Shown: positions 42,692-52,706, counted from the first letter of the stretch. The stretch: 64,000 bases of DNA from Reyranella sp. (GCF_017305915.1 NZ_JAFKJN010000029.1:1-64000), one strand, 5' to 3'. The notes: generated from the letters alone by a model not told the origin. Made by a program: numbers and translations.

Positions 42692-44281
42692 TTGCGTCTG
42701 CCCGGCATCCGCACGCTGCTGCTGGCGACCTATCTCGCCGTCCTGCTGCTGCCGGTCGCGGGCATCGGCATCCTGCGGCTCTACGAGAGCGCGCTGATCC
42801 GCCAGACCGAGGCCGAGCTGATGGCGCAGGCCGCGGTGTTGTCCGCGTCCTACCGCGCCACCTGGCTGGAACGCGCGCCGGCCGGCGCGCTCGAGGCGAT
42901 GCCCAAGGTCGAGCTGCAATGGGCGGGCAGCGTCCAGTATGGCGCCGGCTGGATCCCGCTGCTGCCGCAGCTCGACCTTGCCGACGCGCCGATCCTGCCG
43001 CGGCCGGCCGACGCCGTGCCGCCGCCGCAGCCCGCCGATCCGGTGGCGCTGGCGGTCGCGCGCTCGCTCGACCCCGTGGTCAAGGAGGCGCGGCGCATGA
43101 CGCTCGCCGGCATGCGCATCCTCGACGCAAGCGGCGTCGTGGTGGCGGCGACGCAGGACGAGGACCTCGGCAAGAGCCTGGCGGCGCAGGACGAGGTGGC
43201 GCATGCGCTGCGCGGCGCACCCAAGGCGGCGTTGCGCGAGCGCGACGTCGATCCGGCCGACTACAGCATGATCTCGATCAGCCGAAACACGGCGCTGCGC
43301 GTGTTCGTGGCGGTGCCGATCCTGGCCGAGGGCCATGTGCTGGGCGCCGTGCTGGTGTCGCGCACGCCGCGCAACATCGTGCAGACGCTGTACAGCAAGC
43401 GCTATGCGCTGCTCGAGCTGGCGATCGTGCTGCTGGCGACGGTGACGGCGCTCGCCTGGTTCACCGGCCAGACGGTGATCCGGCCGACCCGCCAGCTCGC
43501 GGCGATGGCGCGGCGGGTGGCGCGCGGCGAGATCCGCGCCGTCGAGCCATTGCACCGGCCGCTGATGCGCGAGGCGCGCGAGCTCTCCGACTCGATCGTC
43601 ACCATGGCGCGCAAGCTCGAGGCGCGCGCCGACTATGTGCGCGAGCTGGCGCTCGGCATCAGCCACGAGTTCAAGACGCCGCTCACCGGCATCCGCGGCG
43701 GCGCCGAGCTGCTGCGCGACCATCTCGGCGAGATGTCGGAGGACGAGCGGCGGCGCTTCCTGTCGAACATGCTGGCCGACACCGCGCGGCTGGAGCGGCT
43801 GGTCACCCGCATCCTCGAGCTGGCCCGCGCCGACGCCGTCACGCCGCAGGGCGACGAGCGCTGCGATGTCGCCGCGGCGGCGGCCGAGATCGCGGCCGAG
43901 GCGCGCAAGGCCGGGCAGCGGGTCGCGGTCGAGGCTATGCCGGCATCCTTGCCCGCCACCATCGACCGCACCTCGTTCGACATCGCGCTGGCCAACCTGC
44001 TCGACAATGCGCGCCAGCATGCCGGTGCCCAAGCCTCGGTGACGATCTCCGGCCGCCTGGCCGACGGCGTTGTGGTCGAGGTGCGCGACGACGGCGTCGG
44101 CGTCTCGCCGGGCAATGCCCAGCGCATTTTCGACCGCTTCTTCACCACCCGGCGTGACGCCGGCGGCACGGGGCTGGGCCTCGCTATCGCCCAGCGCCGC
44201 GTTCAGGCGTTCGGCGGCGAGCTGTCGCTGGAGGCGGCCGAGAAGGGCGCCCTGTTCCGGATTCGGCTGAAACCGGCCTAA
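42692..44281 (+). CDS. creC: Sensor histidine kinase CreC-like
   Basis: A 529-residue membrane sensor kinase. Two membrane helices (residues ~7-27 and ~245-265) flank a periplasmic sensor domain; a HAMP linker follows (RPTRQLAAMARRVARGEIR). The DHp domain carries the phosphorylated H325 in GISHEFKTPLTGIRGG, and the ATP-binding domain has LLDNARQHA (N box), VRDDGVGVS (G1), and GTGLGLAIAQRRV (G2). Start is probably TTG 42692. A perfect hairpin follows its stop. Confidence 0.9.
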   Translation: MRLPGIRTLLLATYLAVLLLPVAGIGILRLYESALIRQTEAELMAQAAVLSASYRATWLERAPAGALEAMPKVELQWAGSVQYGAGWIPLLPQLDLADAPILPRPADAVPPPQPADPVALAVARSLDPVVKEARRMTLAGMRILDASGVVVAATQDEDLGKSLAAQDEVAHALRGAPKAALRERDVDPADYSMISISRNTALRVFVAVPILAEGHVLGAVLVSRTPRNIVQTLYSKRYALLELAIVLLATVTALAWFTGQTVIRPTRQLAAMARRVARGEIRAVEPLHRPLMREARELSDSIVTMARKLEARADYVRELALGISHEFKTPLTGIRGGAELLRDHLGEMSEDERRRFLSNMLADTARLERLVTRILELARADAVTPQGDERCDVAAAAAEIAAEARKAGQRVAVEAMPASLPATIDRTSFDIALANLLDNARQHAGAQASVTISGRLADGVVVEVRDDGVGVSPGNAQRIFDRFFTTRRDAGGTGLGLAIAQRRVQAFGGELSLEAAEKGALFRIRLKPA

Positions 44282-44290
44282 GGGCCGAGA

Positions 44291-44310
44291 CTTCCCACCG
44301 CCGTGGGAAG
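44291..44310 (+). terminator. Hairpin after creC
   Basis: CTTCCCAC (44291-44298) and GTGGGAAG (44303-44310) form a perfect eight-base-pair stem with a CGCC loop, nine bases after the creC stop. There is no U-tract, so termination is inferred from position only. Confidence 0.6.
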
Positions 44311-44391
44311 CCTCCGATGCACTTGGCACAAGGCTTTTCCGGGAATCCTGCCGACACACCCTCCCTCCCCCATGGTGTTAGGATACCGCGT

Positions 44392-45740
44392 ATGACCGTT
44401 GCCGCCCGCTTTGCCGCCCATGCGCTCGAGATGCGCTTTTCCGATCTGCCGGCGACGGCCGTCGAACGAGCCAAGGTGTACGTCCTCGACAGCCTCGGGG
44501 TCGGCATCGCCGGCTCCTCGGTCGACGGCGGCGACGGGCTGCTGCGCGTCGCGTCCGGCTGGGGCGCGCCGGCGGTGCCGGTCTGGGGACGGGCGACGCG
44601 GCTCGCGGCGCCGGCGGCCGCCTTCCTCAACGCCTGGCAGATGCACAATCAGGAATACGACTGCCTGCACGAGGGCGCCGTGGTGCATGCCCTGGCGACG
44701 ACCCTGCCGGTGGCGCTGGCCGCCGCGACTCAGCGCGGCGTGACGGGCCGCAAGCTGATCGCCGCGGTCGCGGTCGGCGCGGATATCGCGGCGGGGCTCG
44801 GCCTCGCCTCGAAGGCCGGGTTTCGCTTCTTCCGGCCGGGGACGGCCGGAGGTTTCGGCGCCGTCGCGGCAGCCGCGCGCCTGCTGGGGCTCGATCGGAA
44901 GGCACTGGAAGCGGCCTTCGCCTGGCAGCTCGCTCAGGTCAGCGGCACCATGCAGGCCCACACCGAGGGCAGCCCCATCCTGCCGGCACAGGTCGCGTTC
45001 AATGCGCGGGCGGCGCTGCAGTCCTGCGAGCTGGCGACACTCGGCTGGGCGCCGCCGCAGGCGATCTTCGAGGGACCCTACGGTTATCTCAGCCTGTTCG
45101 AGGGCGCCTTCGAGCTGGAACCGATCCTCGAGAGCCTCGGCCGCGACTGGCGGATCGCCGAATTCAGCCACAAGCCGTTCCCGGCCGGCCGCGCCACCCA
45201 TGGCGGGATCGAAGGCGTCATGGCGCTGCAGGCCGACCACGGCTTCGCGGCTGCCGACGTGGCCAAGGTGGAAATCGATGCGCCGCCGCTGATCGTCCGC
45301 CTGGTCGGGCGCCCGCCGCGGGCCGATGCGAGGGCGAGCTACCTGCGCCTCTGCGTGGCCTACGCCGTGGCCAGGGTGCTGAAGAACGGCGCAATCGATC
45401 TGTCGGATTTCCGCGGGCAGGCGCTGACCGATCCCGAGACGCATGTGCTCGCCGCGCGCGTCGCGACCCGCGACGACGGCAATCCCGATCCCAATGCCCT
45501 CGCGCCGCAGACCGTGACCGTCCATCTCAAGAATGGCGCGGCGCTCTCCTGGCGCTGCAAGACCATGCTTGCCCATCCGGCGCGGCCGCTGACGCGCGAT
45601 CAGCACCTCGCCAAGTTCCACCGCTGCCTCGCGTTCGCCGCGACCCCGCTGCCGCCGGGCACGGCCGACCGCCTGATCGAAACCGTTGACCGCCTGGAAA
45701 GCGCTGACGATGTCGGCGCGCTCGGCGAATTGGCGGCGGG

Positions 45741-45756
<16 letters not shown>
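44392..45756 (+). CDS. MmgE/PrpD family protein
   Basis: A 454-residue protein of the MmgE/PrpD (2-methylcitrate dehydratase-like) family. Diagnostic are VYVLDSLGVGIAGSSVD, NAWQMHNQEYDCLHEGAVVHALAT (in part: NQEYDCLHEGAVVHA), FRPGTAGGFGAVAAAARLLGL and SHKPFPAGRATHGGI. No methylcitrate cycle genes are nearby, and many relatives act on other substituted dicarboxylates, so the substrate is open. It converges on livF with a 16-base overlap. ATG 44392 follows an AGGA site. Confidence 0.9.
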
Positions 45757-46441
<685 letters not shown>

Positions 46442-46445
<4 letters not shown>

Positions 46446-47191
46446 GCGCCGTCCTCGCCGAGATAGGCCTGGCGGACCTCGGGATGGCGGCGGATCTCGT
46501 CCGGCGTGCCGCAGAAGAGGGCGCGGCCATAGACCAGCACGGTGATGCGGTCGGCCAGCGCGAACACCGCATCCATGTCGTGCTCGATGAGCAGCATGCC
46601 GCAGCGGCTCTTGAGGCCGCGCAAGGTTTCGACCATGCGCTGGCTCTCCTCGGCGCCCATGCCGGCCATCGGCTCGTCGAGCAGCAGCAGCTTGGGCTCG
46701 CCCGCCATCGCCATGGCGATCTCGAGCTGGCGCTGCTCGCCATGGCTGAGCGCCGCGGCGGGCGTCGTGGCGCGCGCACCGAGGCCGACGGCGTCGAGGC
46801 CGGCCTGCGCCTTGGCGCGCCGTGCGCGGTCGCGGCGGACGTCGGCGAGGAAGCGGAAGGAATGGCCGTCGTGTGCCTGGAGGGCGAGCGCCACGTTGTC
46901 GAGAGCGGAGAACTCGCGCAGCACCGAGGTGATCTGGAACGAGCGACCGAGGCCCAGCCGTACCCGCGCATGCGTCGGCAGGTGGGTGACGTCGCGGCCG
47001 GCGAAGCGGATCGTCCCTGAGTCGGGCGCGAGGTTGCCGGTGAGCTGGCCGACCAGCGTCGTCTTGCCGGCGCCGTTGGGACCGATCAGGGCGTGGATCT
47101 CGCCGTCCGCCACGTCGATCGAGACGTTGTCGGTGGCGATCAGGCCGCCGAAGCGCTTGACCAGCCGGTCGGCGGTGAGCAGGGCGGTCAT
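46442..47191 (-). CDS. livG: Branched-chain-type ABC transporter ATPase LivG
   Basis: A 249-residue ATPase of the LivG family: Walker A LIGPNGAGKTTLVGQLTG, LGRSFQITSVLREFSALDNV (Q-loop region), signature LSHGEQRQLEIAMAMA and Walker B LLLLDEPMAGMG. ATG 47191 overlaps the livM stop (ATGA). The longer open frame upstream is noise over livM. Forms the ATPase pair with LivF. Confidence 0.94.
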
Positions 47192-48150
47192 TCGCGCGCC
47201 CTCAGCAGCGAGGCCATGCCGCCCCGGGCATAGAGGGCGACGATCACCAGCAGCGGGCCGAATGCGAGCTGCCAGTATTCGCCCCAGCCCTTGTGCAGCA
47301 GGTCGAGGAAGGGCTTCAGCAGCTCCTCCAGCGCGAAGAAGACGACGGCTCCGTAGAGCGGCCCGAAGCGTACGCCGATGCCGCCCAGCACGACGATCAC
47401 GATCAGGTCGCCCGACTTCACCCACGACATCATCGCGGGCGAGACATAGGCGCCCTCGTTGGCGAGCAGGATGCCGGCCAGCCCGCCGAAGGCGCCGGCG
47501 ATGATGCAGGCGACCAGGCGGACCTGGAACACCGGGAAGCCGAGCGCGGTCATGCGCAGCTCGTTCGACTTGGCGCCGCGCAGCACGTAGCCGAATCGCG
47601 AATGGGCGAGCCGGCCGCAGAACCACAGGGTGCCGCAGAGCAGCGCGAAACACAGCCAGTAGAACTGCGCCTTGTCGCGCAGGTCGATGATCCCGAAGCG
47701 GCTGCGGCTGATGTTCAGGCCGTCGTCGCCGCCATATCCTTCGAGTCCCGAGGCGAGGTAGTAGACGAGCTGCGCGAAGGCGAGCGTGATCATGATGAAG
47801 TAGACGCCGCGGGTCCTGAGCGACAGCGCGCCGACCAGCGTCGCCCACGCGATCGAGACGGCGAGCGCGACCGGCCACTGGATCCAGCCGCTCTGGATGC
47901 CCTCGGCCGAGAGGATGCCGACGGCGTAGCCGCCGATGCCGAAGAAGGCGGCATGGCCGAAGCTCACCAGCCCGCCATAGCCCAGGATCATGTTCAGGCT
48001 GACCGCGGCGATCGACCAGATGACGATGCGCGTGCCGACCGACAGCAGGTAGCGCTGGTCGAACGCCTGGGTGAGCAGCGGCAGGACCGCCAGCAGCACC
48101 AGCAGCAGTGCCGTGACGATCGCGCGCGGCTGTTTGAGACGCTCGATCAC
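47188..48150 (-). CDS. livM: Branched-chain-type ABC transporter permease LivM
   Basis: A 320-residue inner-membrane permease of the LivM family with about nine helices. NMILGYGGLVSFGHAAFFGIGGYA is the family hallmark (in part: GYGGLVSFGHAAFFGIGGY), with FVLRGAKSNELRMTALG-type coupling sequence (YVLRGAKSNELRMTALGF) and GGIGVRFGPLYGAVVFF. GTG 48150 is chosen since it overlaps the livH stop as GTGA. Confidence 0.93.
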   Translation of the reverse strand: MIERLKQPRAIVTALLLVLLAVLPLLTQAFDQRYLLSVGTRIVIWSIAAVSLNMILGYGGLVSFGHAAFFGIGGYAVGILSAEGIQSGWIQWPVALAVSIAWATLVGALSLRTRGVYFIMITLAFAQLVYYLASGLEGYGGDDGLNISRSRFGIIDLRDKAQFYWLCFALLCGTLWFCGRLAHSRFGYVLRGAKSNELRMTALGFPVFQVRLVACIIAGAFGGLAGILLANEGAYVSPAMMSWVKSGDLIVIVVLGGIGVRFGPLYGAVVFFALEELLKPFLDLLHKGWGEYWQLAFGPLLVIVALYARGGMASLLRARE

Positions 48151-49061
48151 GTGCGCTGCCCGAACAGGCCGGTCGGCCGCCACACCAGCACGGCGGCCAT
48201 CAGGACGTAGATCAGCACCTGGCTGATCGCGGGCGCGGCGGCCGACGCCGAGGCGGGCGGCAGGAAGGCCTTGAGCAGCTCGGGCAGGAAGGCGCGGCCG
48301 ACGATGTCGATCTGGCCCACGATCATGGCGGCGACGAACGCGCCCTTGATCGAGCCGATGCCGCCGATGACGATGATCACGAAGGCGAGGATCAGGATGT
48401 CGTCGCCCATGCCGATCTTCACCGAGGCGATCGGCGCCGCCATCAGGCCGGCCAGGCCTGCGAACACCGCGCCGAGGCCGAACACCAGGCTGAACAGCAG
48501 CTCGATATTGACGCCCAGCGCCGCGATCATGCGCCGGTTGGAGGCGCCGGCACGGATCAGCATGCCCATGCGGGTGCGCGCCACCAGCCAGGCGAGCAGC
48601 AGCGCCACCAGGCTGCCGACCACGATCAGGGCGAAGCGGTAGGCCGGGTAGGGCACGCCCGGCAGGATCTGCACGGTGTGGCTCAGGAACGACGGCACGG
48701 CGATGCTCTTGCCGGCCGGACCCCAGACCAGGCGCACCAGGTCGTTGAAGAACAGGATCAGGCCGAAGGTCGCCAGCACCTGGTCGAGATGGTCGCGCGC
48801 GTACAGCCTTCGCACGACCGTCATCTCGAGCAGCACGCCGACCACGAAGGTCGCCGGGAGGGCGAGCAGCGCACCCAGCACGAACGAATCGGTCCAGGTG
48901 ATGAAGGTCCAGGCGAGGTACGCGCCCACCATGTAGAGCGAGCCGTGCGCCAGGTTGACGAGGTCCATGATGCCGAAGGTCAGCGTCAGCCCGGCCGCGA
49001 GCAGGAACATCAGCAGCCCGAGTTGGACGCCGTTCAGCACCTGGATCAGGAGATAGTCCAT
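48147..49061 (-). CDS. livH: Branched-chain-type ABC transporter permease LivH
   Basis: A 304-residue inner-membrane permease of the LivH family: QVLNGVQLGLLMFLLAAGLTLTFGIMDLVNLAHGS at the N-terminus (in part: GIMDLVNLAHGSLYMVGAY), GASNRRMIAALGVN (coupling loop) and VIVIGGIGSIKGAFVAAMIVG. First membrane component of the operon, but separated from livK by a 167-base spacer filled with hairpins. Confidence 0.93.
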   Translation of the reverse strand: MDYLLIQVLNGVQLGLLMFLLAAGLTLTFGIMDLVNLAHGSLYMVGAYLAWTFITWTDSFVLGALLALPATFVVGVLLEMTVVRRLYARDHLDQVLATFGLILFFNDLVRLVWGPAGKSIAVPSFLSHTVQILPGVPYPAYRFALIVVGSLVALLLAWLVARTRMGMLIRAGASNRRMIAALGVNIELLFSLVFGLGAVFAGLAGLMAAPIASVKIGMGDDILILAFVIIVIGGIGSIKGAFVAAMIVGQIDIVGRAFLPELLKAFLPPASASAAAPAISQVLIYVLMAAVLVWRPTGLFGQRT

Positions 49062-49080
49062 TGTCCCCTCAAACGAAACG

Positions 49081-49218
49081 GGAGCGCGAGAGCGCTCCCA
49101 TTCCTTTCCTCCCCATTCCGATGGCGAGGTGTCGCCGCCTCACGGCGACGGCGGGGTCAAGACTCATGACCCCTCCGTCAGCGTAAGACGCTGACACCTC
49201 CCCAGAAGACTGGGGAGG
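49081..49218. repeat. Array of five hairpins between livK and livH
   Basis: Five perfect dyads follow each other. H1: GGAGCGC/GCGCTCC (49081-49098, GAGA loop). H2: GTCGCCG/CGGCGAC (49131-49149). H3: GGGGTCA/TGACCCC (49153-49173). H4: GTCAGCGT/ACGCTGAC (49177-49195, three-base loop). H5: CCTCCCCAG/CTGGGGAGG (49197-49218, AAGA loop). H2-H5 are only 1-3 bases apart. Nothing in the 167-base gap looks coding. Confidence 0.88.
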
Positions 49219-49228
49219 AATCCATGCC

Positions 49229-50407
49229 TCACTTCATCGAGCACTTGTCGTAGTAGGCGTCCTTGCCGTCCTTGACCGCGGTGGCGATGGTCTTGACCGT
49301 CATCATGCCGGCGGCGTCCTTCACCGTCTCCTGGATGTAGAAGTTCTGGATCGGGAACTGGTTGGTGTTGAACTTGAAGTCGCCGCGCAGCGACTTGAAG
49401 TTGGCCTTCTTCAGCTCGGCCCGCACCTTGTCCTTGTTGGAGAGGTCGCCCTTCAGCGCCTCGGCGGCCGAGGCGATCAGCATGATCGCGTCGTAGCTCT
49501 GCGCGCCGTAGTAGGACGGGTAGACGTTGTGCTTCTTCTTGAAGTCGGCGACGTAGCGCTTGTTCTGCTCGTTCGGCAGGTCGTTGACCCACTCCTGGGC
49601 GCCGAGCGTGCCGAGCGCCGCTTCGCCCTGCTGCGGCAGCGTGATCGCGTCGATCGAGAACACCTGGTAGAGCGGCACGGTCTTGTTGAGGCCGGCCTGC
49701 ACCCACTGCTTGACGAACTGCACGCCGTGCGCGCCGGGATAGAAGATGAAGATGCCGTCGGGCTTGGCCTGGGCGATCTTGGTCAGCTCGGCCGAGAAGT
49801 CGAGCTGGTCGGGCCACTTGGTGTAGTCCTCGCCGAGCAGCTTGCCCTTGTAGGTGCGCTTGACGCCCGCGAGCATGTCCTTGCCGGCAGCGTAGTTCGG
49901 GCCGACGACGTAGAGGCTCTTGACGCCCTTGGTGTTGAGGTAGTCGCCCATCGCCATCGGCGTCTGGTCGTTCTGCCACGAGGTCGAGAAGTAGTTCTTG
50001 TTGCACAGCTCGCCCGCGATCTGCGACGGGCCGGCATTGGCCGAGATCAGGATGGTGTCGCCCTCGTCGGTCACGGTCTTGAGCGAGGCGAGCAGCACGT
50101 TCGACCAGATGTAGCCGGCGACGAAGCTCACCTTGTCCTGCTGCACGAGCTTCTCCGACCGCGCCTTGCCGACGTCGGGCTTGAACTGGTCGTCCTCGTA
50201 GACGATCTCGATCGGCTTGCCGGCGATCTTGCCGCCGAGATGCTCCTTGGCGAGCTCGACCGAGCGGCGCATGTCCTCGCCGATCGCCGCCTGCGGGCCC
50301 GAGAAGGTGCTGACGAAACCGATCTTGACGCTCTGCTGCGCCCCCGCGGGCTGCAGCGCGAGCGCCGCCAACGCGATTGTTGCGGACCCAAACAATTTGG
50401 CCGTCAT
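49229..50407 (-). CDS. livK: Branched-chain-type ABC transporter substrate-binding protein LivK-like
   Basis: A 392-residue periplasmic binding protein (Peripla_BP_6 type) with a signal peptide (AKLFGSATIALAALALQPAGA). KIGFVSTFSGPQAAIGEDMRRS is the family start (in part: IGFVSTFSGPQAAIGEDM), and AGYIWSNVLLASLKTVTDEG, FYPGAHGVQFVKQW and PSYYGAQSYDAIMLIASA follow. ATG 50407 is preferred because GGGAGTGGGG lies just upstream. It follows the benzoate-CoA ligase gene by 47 bases, which supports an aromatic acid ligand. Confidence 0.92.
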   Translation of the reverse strand: MTAKLFGSATIALAALALQPAGAQQSVKIGFVSTFSGPQAAIGEDMRRSVELAKEHLGGKIAGKPIEIVYEDDQFKPDVGKARSEKLVQQDKVSFVAGYIWSNVLLASLKTVTDEGDTILISANAGPSQIAGELCNKNYFSTSWQNDQTPMAMGDYLNTKGVKSLYVVGPNYAAGKDMLAGVKRTYKGKLLGEDYTKWPDQLDFSAELTKIAQAKPDGIFIFYPGAHGVQFVKQWVQAGLNKTVPLYQVFSIDAITLPQQGEAALGTLGAQEWVNDLPNEQNKRYVADFKKKHNVYPSYYGAQSYDAIMLIASAAEALKGDLSNKDKVRAELKKANFKSLRGDFKFNTNQFPIQNFYIQETVKDAAGMMTVKTIATAVKDGKDAYYDKCSMK

Positions 50408-50454
50408 GTGCCCCACTCCCTGTTTCAGTCGGTCTGTATATGAGCCGAAAACCT

Positions 50455-52008
50455 TCATGCGCGCAATTTAAAGCGCTGGATCTTGCCGGTCGCCGTCTTG
50501 GGCAGCTCGGCGACGTACTCGATCCAGCGCGGGTACTTGTAGGGCGCCAGGCTCTTCCGGCAGAGGTCGGTCAGTTCGTCGGTGAGGGCCGCGCCGCCGC
50601 CGCCCGCCTGCTTCAGCACCACGATCGCCTTGGGCTTGATGAGCTGGTCGGCGTCGGCCTGGCCGATCACCGCGGCCTCGAGCACCGCCGGATGGGTGAT
50701 CAGGCAGCTCTCGATCTCGATCGGCGAGCACCAGATGCCGCCGACCTTCAGCATGTCGTCGCTGCGGCCCTCGTAGACCAGGTAGCCGTCGGGATCCTCG
50801 CGGTAGGTGTCGCCGGTGTTCAGCCAGCCGTCGATCATGGTCTCGGCGGTCTTCTCGGGCTTGTTCCAGTAATACTTGGCCGCCGATTCGGCGCGGATCC
50901 ACAGCGCGCCGCTCTCGCCTTTCTTCACTGGCTGGCGGGCATCGTCGACCACCTTGACCTCGTAGCCGGGCACCGGCTTGCCGCTGGTGCCGGGGCGATA
51001 GTCGTCGAGCCGGTTGCCGATGAAGATGTGCAGGCACTCGGTCGAGCCGATGCCGTCGAGGATCACCGTGCCCGTCTTCTCCTTCCAGCGGCGGAAGATG
51101 TCGGCCGGCAGCGGCTCGCCCGCCGAGACGCAGGCGCGGATGCTGTCGAGCTGGCGCGGCTTCTGGTCGAGCGCCGCGAGCTGCGCGGCGTAGAGCGTCG
51201 GCACGCCGTAATAGAGCGTCGGCTGGAATTTCTCGATGTTGTCGAAGGTGGTGTCCGGCGTCGGCCGGCGGTCGTCGAGGATCGCGGTGCTGCCGGTCCA
51301 CAGCGGGAAGGTCATGGCGTTGCCGAGACCGTAGGCGAAGAACAGCTTGGCGGCGGAGTAGGAGACGTCCTTGTCGGTGACGCCGAGCACGCGCACGCCG
51401 TAGAGCTCGCTGGTCACCACCATGTCGCGATGGCCGTGCACTGCGCCCTTCGGCCGGCCGGTCGAGCCGGAGGAATAGAGCCAGAAGCAGTCGTCGGTCG
51501 GCGCCGCCAATCGCGCCTCGAGCTGCGGTGACGCCTTCGCCATCTCGGCGAGGAAGGCATCGACCGTCAGCATCTTGACCGGGAACTGCTTCAGCGCCGG
51601 CTCGATCTCGCCCGCGAACTCCGTCGAGTAGACGACCAGGCCGCAGCCCGAATCCTCGAACATGTAGGCGTAGTCGGCGGCGCGCAGCAGCGTGTTGGGC
51701 GGCACCGGCACGATGCCGGCCTTGATCGCGCCCCAGAACAGATAGAAGAACGCCGGGCAATCCTTCACCGCCATCAGCAGCCGGTCGCCCGGCCTGAGCC
51801 CCTGCGCCAGCAACGCGTTGCCCGCGCGGTTCACCCGCTCGGCGAGCGCGCCGAAGGTGACGGCCTCGCCGTGCACCGTGCGGATCGCGACCTTGTCGCT
51901 GCGACCTTCGGTCAGATGCCGGTCGATGAACGGCACCGCGACGTTGAAGCGCTGGGGCAGCCGGACCTTGTTGTCCGGACCGAAGGAGATATCGTGCGGA
52001 AGGGTCAT
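50455..52008 (-). CDS. Benzoate-CoA ligase family protein
   Basis: A 517-residue adenylate-forming enzyme that activates an aromatic acid with ATP and CoA; the layout fits benzoate-CoA ligases (BadA/BclA). A3 motif LYSSGSTGRPKGAVHGH, A5 GSTECLHIFI, A7 WLNTGDTY, A8 YEGRSDDMLKVGGIWCSP and A10 PKTATGKIQRFKLR are present, including the catalytic lysine (TGKIQR). The start is set at ATG 52008 (MTLPHDISFG), where ligase homology begins. The same frame continues without a stop into an upstream toxin-like gene, so a 629-residue fusion is possible. First enzyme of the benzoate route with boxB/boxC. Confidence 0.92.
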   Translation of the reverse strand: MTLPHDISFGPDNKVRLPQRFNVAVPFIDRHLTEGRSDKVAIRTVHGEAVTFGALAERVNRAGNALLAQGLRPGDRLLMAVKDCPAFFYLFWGAIKAGIVPVPPNTLLRAADYAYMFEDSGCGLVVYSTEFAGEIEPALKQFPVKMLTVDAFLAEMAKASPQLEARLAAPTDDCFWLYSSGSTGRPKGAVHGHRDMVVTSELYGVRVLGVTDKDVSYSAAKLFFAYGLGNAMTFPLWTGSTAILDDRRPTPDTTFDNIEKFQPTLYYGVPTLYAAQLAALDQKPRQLDSIRACVSAGEPLPADIFRRWKEKTGTVILDGIGSTECLHIFIGNRLDDYRPGTSGKPVPGYEVKVVDDARQPVKKGESGALWIRAESAAKYYWNKPEKTAETMIDGWLNTGDTYREDPDGYLVYEGRSDDMLKVGGIWCSPIEIESCLITHPAVLEAAVIGQADADQLIKPKAIVVLKQAGGGGAALTDELTDLCRKSLAPYKYPRWIEYVAELPKTATGKIQRFKLRA

Positions 52009-52344
52009 GGCAGGATGCGAAGCAAAGGTTGCAGGTTCTTCATGTAGACCGAAGCGTCGGCGGATGGCAGCCGGATCTCGGCGGAGATCCATCAATCCGG
52101 TGACGATGACGAAGCGCTCGGTCGTCCGGTAGAAAACGCCGAGCGACCAGCGCTTGAGTACGGCTCGACGGAGACGGCGTGCATACTCTTCGTGCAGCTC
52201 GGGGAACTCCGACAGCAGGTCGAGGAGGCGGGCGAAATCGCGCCAAAGCGCCCGTTCGGTGCCTGGAGAGACCTCCGCAAGATAGGAAAGACGATCCTTC
52301 AATTCTTCCGCGGTTGCGTCGGCGAGGATGACGGCGCGCTTCAT
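52009..52344 (-). CDS. RelE/ParE-superfamily toxin lacking its own stop, in frame with the ligase
   Basis: 112 codons from ATG 52344. The chain shows the toxin pattern: an N-terminal helical part (TAEELKDRLSYLAEVSPG, FARLLDLLSEFPELHEE), then RRAVLKRWSLGVFYRTTERFVIVTGLMDLRRDP, the beta-sheet end typical of RelE/ParE proteins (in part: GVFYRTTERFVIVTGLMDLR). Proteins of this family normally stop soon after the RRDP region, but here the frame runs on through FGLHEEPATFASHPA directly into the ligase ATG. Its ATG overlaps the antitoxin stop (ATGA). Whether the product is free toxin, a fusion, or inactive cannot be told from sequence. Confidence 0.75.
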
Positions 52345-52595
52345 CCGTACTTGCGCCGCAGCTCCTCACGCAGGTCTTCCCATCGGACGCCCTTCGACGG
52401 GTCACGCTCCAACTCGTCCGCCCGCCGTTCAAATTCGGCGAGCAGTTTGGGGTCGATCGTGTCGTCGAATGCCAGCGCCTCCAGGGCAGCAGGATCGCCG
52501 CGTTCAGCGTCCTTCTCGATGCTGGACCACAGCTCCTCGATGAGACGAAGCCGCTCTTCGACAGTGAGCGAAGCGGGGTCAGTAGGTTGTGCCAT
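52341..52595 (-). CDS. Addiction-module antitoxin (TIGR02574-like)
   Basis: An 84-residue acidic protein. It begins with TVEERLRLIEELWSSIE, the hallmark of the addiction-module component family that pairs with RelE/ParE toxins, has a central acidic helix, and ends in VRWEDLREELRRKYG, the toxin-binding tail type. It precedes and overlaps the toxin-like gene by four bases. It is probably cotranscribed with it, and so also with the benzoate-CoA ligase gene. Confidence 0.85.
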   Translation of the reverse strand: MAQPTDPASLTVEERLRLIEELWSSIEKDAERGDPAALEALAFDDTIDPKLLAEFERRADELERDPSKGVRWEDLREELRRKYG

Positions 52596-52706
52596 GGCTG
52601 CGAGTTTACCTCCCTTTCTTGCTGTCTCCCAACGGCCAGCGTGTCGTCACGGCCGCCGTGTAGCTTAACCGGCCGGCAAATGTCATATCGGGGTGGGGAG
52701 ATCGCC

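Noticed and set aside
52005..52090. Short +1-frame peptide WISAEIRLPSADASVYMKNL ending at an ATGA with the ligase start
   Set aside because: It looks protein-like but is only about 28 codons between two stops without a start or ribosome site; kept as a hint of an ancestral frame change in the toxin finding, not as a gene.
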